Shown here one piece after another: positions 26,408-34,796 of a DNA stretch of 64,000 nt. Positions within the stretch are counted from its first letter, which is position 1, and each line of letters begins with the position of its first letter. Below the pieces are notes generated by a model. It was not told where the DNA came from. It did not search any database and saw nothing but the letters and a program-made list of their open reading frames with translations. Both the position numbers and the translations under genes were made by a program. Source of the stretch: Psychrobacter submarinus (GTDB taxonomy: Bacteria; Pseudomonadota; Gammaproteobacteria; Pseudomonadales; Moraxellaceae). The DNA lies in NCBI RefSeq assembly GCF_904846685.1, contig NZ_CAJHBQ010000002.1, positions 620,001 to 684,000 of the forward strand, in the 5' to 3' direction.

Positions 26408-28573
26408 ATGGTACTGCTAAAAACAGCTATTTTTAATCCATTTGAAAATAATTTGGACGAAGAGTTATTTTTACCTGTTGTAAAAAATGCAATCGGTTAT
26501 GACTGTATGATAGGTTATTTTAATAGTTCATCCTTTCGAGCTATAGCCCAATCACTTCTTTACTATTTACAGTCAGATGTTACTCATCGAATGCGTCTTA
26601 TCGTTAGTCCAAACTTATCGAAGGGGGATATTACTACTCTTATCAACTTGTATGAAGGTGAAGGTAAGATAGATAATGATAATGTCATTGGGTTTATTTT
26701 GAATCAAGATAGCTTAAGCCAATCAACCTTACATGCTCTAGCTTATTTAATTAAGCTGGACAAAATTGAGCTTAAAATTGCCTTACCAAAATCAGGACTG
26801 TTTCATGTTAAATGTTGGTTAATTCCGCAAAGTGATGGTAGTGAAATAATAGTTCAAGGATCAAGTAATCATACTGAAAGCGGCCTAGTCAGGAACTTTG
26901 AATATTTAAGTGTTGATTCTACTTTGATGAGTGAGCAGTCATTACATATCTGTCAAAAATTACGCAAAGACTTTGATCTGTTATGGGAGAATGACTATCC
27001 TGAAGTTACTTGTGGTAATTTGAGCTTAAATGTATTACGGGCTCTACTGCTGCAATTTTCATCTACCCAAGTTTCTAATAAATATACTAGGCAATATTTA
27101 TTAAATGCATTAAGCCAAGCTCTTAAGCAGCAGGAGTCCGAACCTATGCAACCTGAGGACTATATCTCAAACCTTGAAAGTCTTTTATCAGGCTATGAGC
27201 CTGATACGTTGACCACTCCTGATTGGCTAGACTATCGTACAGGCGATTATGCTCATCAGGGCGATGCAATAGATGCTTGGTTTGCAAATCAAAATAGAGG
27301 CATACTATCTATAGCAACAGGTGGTGGTAAAACTCTTACCTCATTAACTACTGCTACCCTATTAAGTAAGTCTTTGAAAAATATATTGATCGTTATTGCT
27401 GTTCCTACTAAGGCGTTAATGGCTCAATGGCAGAATGAAGTTGCATTGTTTGGAGCGAATGCTGTAAATCTTAATAACGTCAGCGGTTCTAAGAATAAGT
27501 TAAGTAAAATTGATCATGCTTGTAAGAACCTTAAGTTTAACTCTTCACATGTTGAGGTATTAATAGTTAGCCATAATGCTCTTAAATCTGAACTAATGGC
27601 TAGAATAAAGAGATACTCAAGATCGTTTAGTACGCTATTAATTGCAGATGAAGTGCATAACCTTGGTAGTACTGGTTTTGTAGAAAATCCACCAGATTTT
27701 TTTGATTATAAAATTGGTCTTTCGGCAACACCAATACGCCAATATGATGAAGAAGGTTCGGAATTTTTATTACAGTACTTTGGTGATGTGGTCTATGACT
27801 TCCCACTTGATAAAGCGATTGGCAAGTGCCTTGTTCCATTTGATTATTATGCTCACATTATTCACTTAACGGCAGAAGAGAATGATAATTTCTACGAGCT
27901 AACCCAAAAGATAAGACGGCTATCTTTTGCAGCCAATGCCAATAAAGATAGTATCGAGTTTCAAAATTGGTCAAGACTTTGTATCAAACGACGTAAAATT
28001 ATTGAAACCGCAGAGAATAAAATATTCAGCTTCAAGCAATGCCTTCCCTCTAAAGGCTCTGACATTAGAAATTCGCTAGTTTTTTGCAGTGACAAACAAC
28101 CAGAGCAACTTGAACTCATAAACGATATTTTAAATAAACAACATGTTAACTTCCATCAGATAACCAGTCAAGAAACCGCTAATAACGCTACCTTGAAGCA
28201 AATTATTGATGAATATAATCAAGGTAGAATACAAGTTTTAACTTCTAAACGGGTTTTAGATGAGGGGTTTAATGTACCACAAACGCAAACTGCCTATATT
28301 CTTGCCAGCAATACCACAAAAAAGCAATGGACACAACGGCTTGGACGAGTATTAAGAAAAGATAAGGGTAAAGATAGCGCTAGTATTCATGATTTTATTG
28401 TCATGCCTTCTATATCTGGTATTGTTATGGATGATGACTTTAAAAATTTATTAAAATCTGAAGCCGCACGTATACAGTTTTTTCTTCAGTTTTCAAGAAA
28501 TGGTACCGAACAAAACGGTGCAGTTGAACTTCTTGGTAAAATTGGAGATTTATTACAAGGAAAAAGGATATAA
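26408..28573 (+). CDS. SF2 helicase with N-terminal phospholipase D-type nuclease domain
   Basis: A 721-residue protein. Residues about 1-190 form a PLD-like domain with HxK in GLFHVKCWLIP (about 133) and the following GSSNHTESGL, as in NgoFVII/HKD nucleases. The helicase core follows: Walker A IATGGGKTLTS (about 303), Walker B LIADEVHNLGS (about 413), SATPIRQ, and motif VI QRLGRVLRKDKGK. It would move on duplex DNA and cut it. It starts a four-gene unit (next gene 2 bases away) inside the phosphorothioation island, so it may belong to an SspFGH-type effector arm; the letter assignment is not certain. Confidence 0.8.
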   Translation: MVLLKTAIFNPFENNLDEELFLPVVKNAIGYDCMIGYFNSSSFRAIAQSLLYYLQSDVTHRMRLIVSPNLSKGDITTLINLYEGEGKIDNDNVIGFILNQDSLSQSTLHALAYLIKLDKIELKIALPKSGLFHVKCWLIPQSDGSEIIVQGSSNHTESGLVRNFEYLSVDSTLMSEQSLHICQKLRKDFDLLWENDYPEVTCGNLSLNVLRALLLQFSSTQVSNKYTRQYLLNALSQALKQQESEPMQPEDYISNLESLLSGYEPDTLTTPDWLDYRTGDYAHQGDAIDAWFANQNRGILSIATGGGKTLTSLTTATLLSKSLKNILIVIAVPTKALMAQWQNEVALFGANAVNLNNVSGSKNKLSKIDHACKNLKFNSSHVEVLIVSHNALKSELMARIKRYSRSFSTLLIADEVHNLGSTGFVENPPDFFDYKIGLSATPIRQYDEEGSEFLLQYFGDVVYDFPLDKAIGKCLVPFDYYAHIIHLTAEENDNFYELTQKIRRLSFAANANKDSIEFQNWSRLCIKRRKIIETAENKIFSFKQCLPSKGSDIRNSLVFCSDKQPEQLELINDILNKQHVNFHQITSQETANNATLKQIIDEYNQGRIQVLTSKRVLDEGFNVPQTQTAYILASNTTKKQWTQRLGRVLRKDKGKDSASIHDFIVMPSISGIVMDDDFKNLLKSEAARIQFFLQFSRNGTEQNGAVELLGKIGDLLQGKRI

Positions 28574-28575
28574 CT

Positions 28576-28782
28576 ATGTCTATTTCATCACGTAAAATTA
28601 ATGCCATGATAGAAGATGAATTTTTAGCTACAGACTATGCAGCCGAAAATAGTAAATTACTTATCAATCTTTCGAAAGCCATTTATGCTATGGAAGCAAG
28701 TATTACAGGTCAAAGTAATCAGAAAAAGATTGAAGAAATTCGAGCTAGAATTGATGCAAAAGCAGATGATTTTATTGTTTAG
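28576..28782 (+). CDS. Small helical protein between helicase and SMC-ATPase genes
   Basis: A 68-residue charged helical protein (MSISSRKINAMIEDEFLATDYAAENSKLL; ending IRARIDAKADDFIV). It starts 2 bases after the helicase stop and ends 16 bases before the ATPase. No family recognised. Size and placement suggest a bridging subunit of the helicase/ATPase complex, which is inference. Confidence 0.6.
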   Translation: MSISSRKINAMIEDEFLATDYAAENSKLLINLSKAIYAMEASITGQSNQKKIEEIRARIDAKADDFIV

Positions 28783-28798
28783 TGAGTAAAGGATAACC

Positions 28799-30895
28799 AT
28801 GAAACTAATAAGAGCCGATATTAGAAACTTTCGCTTGTTGAAAGATTTACAGTTAGACTTTTCAACACAAACAGACAAACCATTGACTATTATTCGTGCG
28901 GCTAATGAGTCAGGCAAAACAACATGTCAGTATGCTCTTATGTGGGGTATTTGGGGTGAAGAAGGATTACCCGATAAGTATCATAATTTCAATATTGTTC
29001 CCTTTAGCGAATCTGATACGACTCAAGAAGTACCTGAAGTTACCATAGAGTTTGAAACAGAGGCTAAAGAAGATCAGCCCCACAAACGCTATCGTTTAAT
29101 CAGAAAGTACATTGAAGCATCAAACCCTCCTATTGATGACCTTACTATTTTTGAAATCCAAACTACTGGCGCTGTACCGTTATACGACGCTCAAAAAACA
29201 CAACTTATTCAAAATATTTTGCCTGAAGCCTTAAAAGACGTTTATTTCACTGATGGGGACAGAGCATTATCATTTATTGAAGCGAGTTCTAGTCCAGGAG
29301 TAAAGAAAAGACGTGTCGAGAATGCGATTAAATCATTGTTATCGTTAGACATCTTAACTGACACTATTCGCCATATAAATACAGTTTCCACTAAATTTGA
29401 GTCGGAAGTAGATAATCGCGATTATGCTCAAGAGTTTGAATTAATCAATAATCATATTATTTCATATAATGAAGATATTAAAGAGCAAACTGAACGTTTA
29501 CAAGGTTTAGAATCAAAGAAAACCCACTTAGAACAAGGCAAAAAAACAGTCAATGCAAAAATAGAAGAAATTATCAAACAAGGTGACAAAAACAAGCTTA
29601 TTGGAGAAAGAAAAAGGATACAAAGAGAGCTTGAAAGTCTGATTAGAACAGAAGCTGAATCATTAAAGACGATGCGAAATAATGTTCAAAATGAAAATGT
29701 TTCGCTTGGCCTATTAAAAGATGATTTTAATAAAACCAAATCCTATTTAGCAGATTTGAAAGATAAAAAACAGTTGCCTAAAGCTAACGTACCTATCTTA
29801 GAAGAGCTACTAGATAAACCGAAATGCTTTTGTGGCTCTAGTCTTGACGAGCTTACAGATGAAGGTAGAACACACCGTCATCATATCCAAGTTGCCATTA
29901 ATGACAGTGAAGAAGCTGATAGAAAAACTGAACTAGCAACAAGCTTACACTTTGCGATCTACCGCAGTGATACTGATAAAGCAATTGAACAGTGGGAAAA
30001 TAAATATAACTCATCTTCACAGCAATATTATAATCTAAGTAAGCTTATTAATGACAAACAGTTTGAGCTTGATAAAAAAGAAGAAGAGATTGCTCAGGTT
30101 CAAGACGATGGATTAGATATCTTTCGCACTCAACTGCGTGAATATGAGAATAAGTTGATGGAAACTGTCTCTGATATCAGTAGGGCCAATACAATCATAG
30201 ATACAAATCAGCAAAGGCTAGAAAGTAAGGAGCGAGAAAAGCAAAAAATTCAGAAAAAGCTAAATAAAAACGATAAGTCCACTAATAAAATTGAATTGTC
30301 TAAAAATTTGAAACGTGGCTTTGAAAGCATTCTAAATAAACTAAAAGGACAAGAGGTTGAGAAAGTCAGTCAAGAGATGAATCGCATCTTTTTAGATATG
30401 GTAGGATCTTCTGCTGATAACAATGAGTTTTCATCCATTACTAAAGCTGAATTAAGCCCTAGTTATGAAATATTAGTTTATGGTATGAATAGTCAGAAAA
30501 TTAATCCGGATCAAGATTTAAATGGTGCTTCAAGGCGTGCCATCACACTTGCCTTTATTCTAGCATTAACCAAAATCTCACAAGTTGAAGCCCCTAACGT
30601 TATTGATACACCGCTTGGTATGATGTCAGGTTATGTCAAGCAGTCTGTATTAAAGCAGATGGTTAAAGAAGGCACTCAAGTTATTTTGTTTTTGACTCAT
30701 GATGAAATTAATGGTGTTGAACCTTTAATTGATAGATACGCTGGCGCTGTATATACCTTAACTAATCCTGCTCATTATCCTAAAATACTGAAGAATAGAC
30801 CACCTATGGATAGTGGTAGCATCATACGCTGTGATTGCAATCATTACGAATCATGCTCAGTCTGTGCAAGAAATAACTATTTAGAGGAAGCCTAG
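28799..30895 (+). CDS. DndD/SMC-like ABC ATPase with CxC hook
   Basis: This 698-residue SMC-type protein has the N-terminal P-loop IIRAANESGKTTCQYAL (about residues 31-47). Long heptad-rich coiled coils lie on both sides of a short hinge with PKCFCGSSLDEL (about 341-352). The C-terminal signature and Walker B half (NGASRRAITLAFILALTK; NVIDTPLGMMSGYV; LFLTHDEINGV) closes the head. A further cysteine cluster CDCNHYESCSVC lies near the end. This is the architecture of DndD and other repair/defence SMC ATPases. It would bind and remodel DNA ends with the helicase and the two small proteins. Confidence 0.82.
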   Translation: MKLIRADIRNFRLLKDLQLDFSTQTDKPLTIIRAANESGKTTCQYALMWGIWGEEGLPDKYHNFNIVPFSESDTTQEVPEVTIEFETEAKEDQPHKRYRLIRKYIEASNPPIDDLTIFEIQTTGAVPLYDAQKTQLIQNILPEALKDVYFTDGDRALSFIEASSSPGVKKRRVENAIKSLLSLDILTDTIRHINTVSTKFESEVDNRDYAQEFELINNHIISYNEDIKEQTERLQGLESKKTHLEQGKKTVNAKIEEIIKQGDKNKLIGERKRIQRELESLIRTEAESLKTMRNNVQNENVSLGLLKDDFNKTKSYLADLKDKKQLPKANVPILEELLDKPKCFCGSSLDELTDEGRTHRHHIQVAINDSEEADRKTELATSLHFAIYRSDTDKAIEQWENKYNSSSQQYYNLSKLINDKQFELDKKEEEIAQVQDDGLDIFRTQLREYENKLMETVSDISRANTIIDTNQQRLESKEREKQKIQKKLNKNDKSTNKIELSKNLKRGFESILNKLKGQEVEKVSQEMNRIFLDMVGSSADNNEFSSITKAELSPSYEILVYGMNSQKINPDQDLNGASRRAITLAFILALTKISQVEAPNVIDTPLGMMSGYVKQSVLKQMVKEGTQVILFLTHDEINGVEPLIDRYAGAVYTLTNPAHYPKILKNRPPMDSGSIIRCDCNHYESCSVCARNNYLEEA

Positions 30896-30896
30896 T

Positions 30897-31343
30897 ATGT
30901 CAATGCGAAACCCTTTTGAAAGCTATCAAATTTCCATACCTAGCAAATACTCAGATAAAGTAAAACAATTTTGTAAGCAATCTAGTTCACAAACTAGTCC
31001 GCAATATACGCCTTTTAATCGCCAAGTAGATTTTTGGTATTTTGCTTTCCTCTATGCTTCTAAAGAGAATTTACCACCTGATCATTTGACAGATATGTCT
31101 AATATTACTGCTGCTAGCATTTTAGATGATTATCATATCAATCATATTCAAATGTCCTATTTAGCTAAAAATCTAGATATAGAAAGTCTAACAGACAGCC
31201 GGAAGATATTTAATTACGCAGCTGACATGGCAAATGCAGGGATTCCACATGTCATTCAATTATTAAGTGATGAAGACACTCCTTTAGATAATCTGTTTTT
31301 ACTTAGAAGAAAATATGAAGTAAATAAATATTATTATATTTAA
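30897..31343 (+). CDS. Unknown protein ending the helicase/SMC unit (DndE-like by position only)
   Basis: A 148-residue soluble protein with a mixed start (NPFESYQISIPSKYSDKVKQFC) and helical remainder, rich in Tyr and Asn. It begins one base after the ATPase stop, so it is clearly cotranscribed. I do not recognise a family. Small partners of SMC ATPases at this position exist in Dnd loci (DndE), but no convincing residue match was seen. Confidence 0.6.
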   Translation: MSMRNPFESYQISIPSKYSDKVKQFCKQSSSQTSPQYTPFNRQVDFWYFAFLYASKENLPPDHLTDMSNITAASILDDYHINHIQMSYLAKNLDIESLTDSRKIFNYAADMANAGIPHVIQLLSDEDTPLDNLFLLRRKYEVNKYYYI

Positions 31344-31443
31344 GTTATATATGCGACCTCGATGTGTCGAATCTAAGTATAGCAATGTGTACACTTACTG
31401 ATTACAATTGTCGATGTAAATAAGACCTATATAAGGAACAAGC

Positions 31444-33855
31444 ATGTCAGTAGACCCAAAAAACATATTTGAAGCCGTAACTAAACCAGTTACAGAATTG
31501 TTCTCTGATAGAGGATTAGGATTATACATCCCCTCTTATCAACGGCCTTACAGCTGGGATAAAGAAAAAGTAAATAGATTAATTGAAGATATTAGTCACG
31601 GTTTTAAACTGCTCTTAGACTCAGAGGATAGTTTTACTTTTTTAGGCACTGTTATTACTATTCATGATCATAAGCATGTGACTGTACAACCTATAGTCAG
31701 GCAAGATGTTCCAAGCAAGGTGCTTACCGTTATTGATGGCCAACAACGTATGACAACGCTCTTACTGTTATGTATGGCGCTACATAATGAGCTTTCTGTT
31801 GTTCATCAAAAGTATATTAACTATAAAAATAAAATTGAGAAAACCTTTGATCAAGAACAAAATAGCTTAGACTTTGGCGCAGAAAGGGCAGAAGAACTTC
31901 AAAGTTTTCGAGATGCTTTTGAGTGGCTTGATGGGCAAACTCGTCAGGTTATAGACGCACTCTCTAGTACATTTTATGAAAAATATCCCTATGGTGAAAC
32001 ACCTCTCTACCCTAGAATGATCAGATCATTAGATGATCAATGGTCTAAAAGCGCTAAGTCTCGTAAATATAACTCATCGATTGCCCATCTCATTACAACA
32101 TATATCGAAGAGATTGAAGGCACAGATTATAAAACATCTCAGTTCAAGCCAGTAAAACGTTCAGATCAGAATATAGAAGGAGAAGAAGCTTTAGTTAATC
32201 GCTTTAACCAACTTAAAAGCTTACTAAAAAAGCTGGGCAAAAGTAACGATGAAGAGATTCAAGAAGTTCCAACTAATGAAGAGTTATATGATTCCGAAGT
32301 TTTACAATTAGGTCTACTTAATCATGTTGCCCCCATTGATAGTATTAAAAAAGTAAGTGAAGAGTATCGCAAACAGTTTGATGAGCTCTCTTTACTTATG
32401 TTTTATGCAAACTACGTTCTAAGCCGGGTTGTTGTAACTGTAGTTCAAGGTAAAAACGAAGACTATGCTTTTACTATTTTTGAGTCTCTGAACACTACAG
32501 GCGAACCGTTGACAGCATTTGAAACTTTTAAACCACGCGTAGTAGGATCAGTTGAATTAGAGAACTATGAGCAGTCTGAAGAAAAAGCTCTCATGGATGA
32601 GATATCTAATTATCTTAGCCAGTTTTCTGCTGGCAAAGATCTGCAAAAAGAAACAATGGCGTTATTGATTGATTTTTTTGGGGCATATGCAGGCAAGAAA
32701 GTACCGCGTAGGTTAGCAGACCAACGTTCTGCCTTGAAGGTAGGATTCGAAGAGGCACAAGAAAGCTCAAACTCTAAGAAAGAAAAACTAAGATTTATTG
32801 AAACTATGCGAGATGTTGCTAATTTTAGGCATTATTTTTGGGACGCAACTAGCTTTAATGATACTCATAAATTCATTGGTCACTTAAAGCTCTCTAGTAC
32901 GTCGAAACTATGTTTAACTTTTTTAAATGACCTCAAACATACTATTGTTATCCCAGTATTGACTAACTTTTTTACACAAATCAATAATGCAGAAACTATA
33001 GAAGAAAAGAAAGCGAGGCTTCATGATTTTGAAGAAGCACTTAAAGCTATTGTTGCCTTTAGTGTTTTATGGCGTGCGTCGAGAAATGGCACAGGAGGTA
33101 TCGATAATCAATATCGTGAGCTGCTTAGTTCAACTGATATGGACTCTGGCTTACCCTCCATGGCTAGAAAACACTTACAGGATGATCTGATTGATATAAA
33201 TCTATTCAAGAAGGAGATGAAATTACGCTTAATTGATTCAGGTCATAAAGGCGCTTTAAAAAATAAAAATAACTTTATAGATCAAGCAAGTGAACTGCCT
33301 ATCTATAATATTAATAAAAAAGTTGCAAAGTTCTTATTACTTGCTGCTCATCATAATGCTGTAGAGGATAATAATAACCCTGGACTTCTAATAAAAGGTA
33401 AAGAGGCTTTAAACCCTTGTCTATCGTCTGATATGTATACAGATGAGAGAAACTTATCCTTAGAACATGTTGCTCCTCAGACATACAGCAGCCAATGGGA
33501 TGAAGAGATATACGCTAAAGGCTCACTTGTACACACTTTAGGCAACTTAGTCTTAGTATCATCAAAACTAAACTCTTCACTAAGTAATAGAGTTTGGAAT
33601 GAAAAACGTGTTCTATATCGCGCTGTTGGTGCTAGAACAGAAGAAGAATCATACGATATTTTAAGAGATGCTGAACATAATCAAAACTTTCAACTTCGTA
33701 ACAGCACTAAAGATGTTATTGAGGCGCAAAGTTATATGCCAAACTTAGTAGCATTAAGCAAAATGGAGGCTAAATGGAGTGCTGACTGGATTGAGCAACG
33801 CTCAAAGCATCTATATTCATTAGTTTGGGATGAGTTAATAGAATGGTTTGAGTGA
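31444..33855 (+). CDS. sspE: SspE-like PT-dependent restriction protein (DUF262 + DUF1524 HNH)
   Basis: This 803-residue protein has the DUF262 domain with YIPSYQRPYSW (about residue 30) and DGQQRMTT (about 98-105). The C-terminal DUF1524 HNH domain has LSLEHVAPQTYSSQWDE (about 671) and HTLGNLVLVSSKLNSSLSNRVW. This is the layout of SspE, the effector that senses phosphorothioate DNA through DUF262 and nicks invading DNA with its HNH domain. It is convergent with sspBCD, whose products make the mark. It has its own ribosome site ATAAGGAAC and follows the helicase unit by 100 bases. The 803-residue length fits the family. Confidence 0.85.
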   Translation: MSVDPKNIFEAVTKPVTELFSDRGLGLYIPSYQRPYSWDKEKVNRLIEDISHGFKLLLDSEDSFTFLGTVITIHDHKHVTVQPIVRQDVPSKVLTVIDGQQRMTTLLLLCMALHNELSVVHQKYINYKNKIEKTFDQEQNSLDFGAERAEELQSFRDAFEWLDGQTRQVIDALSSTFYEKYPYGETPLYPRMIRSLDDQWSKSAKSRKYNSSIAHLITTYIEEIEGTDYKTSQFKPVKRSDQNIEGEEALVNRFNQLKSLLKKLGKSNDEEIQEVPTNEELYDSEVLQLGLLNHVAPIDSIKKVSEEYRKQFDELSLLMFYANYVLSRVVVTVVQGKNEDYAFTIFESLNTTGEPLTAFETFKPRVVGSVELENYEQSEEKALMDEISNYLSQFSAGKDLQKETMALLIDFFGAYAGKKVPRRLADQRSALKVGFEEAQESSNSKKEKLRFIETMRDVANFRHYFWDATSFNDTHKFIGHLKLSSTSKLCLTFLNDLKHTIVIPVLTNFFTQINNAETIEEKKARLHDFEEALKAIVAFSVLWRASRNGTGGIDNQYRELLSSTDMDSGLPSMARKHLQDDLIDINLFKKEMKLRLIDSGHKGALKNKNNFIDQASELPIYNINKKVAKFLLLAAHHNAVEDNNNPGLLIKGKEALNPCLSSDMYTDERNLSLEHVAPQTYSSQWDEEIYAKGSLVHTLGNLVLVSSKLNSSLSNRVWNEKRVLYRAVGARTEEESYDILRDAEHNQNFQLRNSTKDVIEAQSYMPNLVALSKMEAKWSADWIEQRSKHLYSLVWDELIEWFE

Positions 33856-33914
33856 CTATTATATTTATAAAAGACTTTTCTTTATAGAAACTTTAAATGA
33901 CTAAAGACTAGTGT

Positions 33915-33952
33915 GCAATCATAGTTTATATTCTCGAATATACTATGATTGC
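33915..33952. terminator. Hairpin between convergent sspE and sspD
   Basis: GCAATCATAGTTTATATTC and GAATATACTATGATTGC form a long imperfect stem (one 2-base bulge) with a TC loop, between two genes that read toward each other. It has no long T run, so it may act as a two-way barrier or a weak terminator. Confidence 0.6.
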
Positions 33953-33959
33953 GACGTAG

Positions 33960-34796
33960 CTACTTATGACACATCACACAAACCTTGCCCTGACCATAGA
34001 TATCATCCATATCTAGCTCAGGCTCACCATCGGGTCTTAGCGGATTAACTTTAATCCGCTTTTTCATTTTTGCAAGTCGCTTCTCATGATCTGCTTTAAT
34101 CTCAACAATGCGCTCAGGGCGACTAAGCTCTTCTAGTGATTCACGCTCAGACCAGGTGAAAGGCGTTTGGTTGGCTAAAGCTTCTTTTTCGTAATCCATA
34201 GCCTCTTTAAAGGCTTCGGGATGACGCTCTAAAAGTCCTACCCACTCTATCTTACGCTGAAAGAAACAGAAAGTGCACCCACTGCGTGTACGCCATTCAT
34301 AATATGACGGCAGCCCTACTCCAGAGTTTTCTAAAATATCCATAACACCTGGTTTGTCTATGCCGTCTTCTCTAAAAGGTAATTTAATGACTAGCTTTTC
34401 ATCACTAGAGTCATATCCTGTACGGTATGGCTCGTCAGAACGAATAGCAACATATGAGTGGACCTCATAGCCCTCATCTAAAAAACCCTGTACCCAGTCT
34501 TGAAAAGGCTTTAGCTTCATCTTAATCGTACACCAGCGTGCCTGCGGCGATGGCAAATAATCATTATGTTGAGTTAGCCAAAAGTCAAAATCTCTATCAG
34601 GATTGATGTGTTGTACAGGTTTACCTAAGTACCCTTCTAAATAAGAGAGATACTCATACACTTCATCAAGCTCTTTGCCAGTATCGGTAAAGAAGTACTC
34701 AATCTCTAAATCTGGGTAATTATCGCGCATATAAATAGCCAATGCAGCACTATCTTTACCACCTGATATACCTAATACGTGCTTAATTTTAGACAT
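33960..34796 (-). CDS. sspD: SspD-like PAPS-reductase/ATP-pyrophosphatase family sulfurtransferase
   Basis: This 278-residue protein has the PP-loop GISGGKDSAALAIYM (residues 9-23) and FFTDTGKELDEVYEY, typical of PAPS reductases. Cysteines in ARWCTIKMK, SGCTFCFF and the C-terminal CVMCHK could hold an iron-sulfur cluster or metal. In phosphorothioation systems (DndC, SspD) it activates the DNA phosphate with ATP so that sulfur can replace oxygen. It follows sspC with no gap (its start is the base next to the sspC stop), so translation is likely coupled. Confidence 0.88.
   Translation of the reverse strand: MSKIKHVLGISGGKDSAALAIYMRDNYPDLEIEYFFTDTGKELDEVYEYLSYLEGYLGKPVQHINPDRDFDFWLTQHNDYLPSPQARWCTIKMKLKPFQDWVQGFLDEGYEVHSYVAIRSDEPYRTGYDSSDEKLVIKLPFREDGIDKPGVMDILENSGVGLPSYYEWRTRSGCTFCFFQRKIEWVGLLERHPEAFKEAMDYEKEALANQTPFTWSERESLEELSRPERIVEIKADHEKRLAKMKKRIKVNPLRPDGEPELDMDDIYGQGKVCVMCHK

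Noticed and set aside
26408-31343. Classical Dnd (DndBCDE/FGH) locus
   Set aside because: DUF4007 (SspB), SspE architecture and absence of DndB and a clear DndE point to the Ssp type; the DndD-like ATPase alone does not define Dnd.
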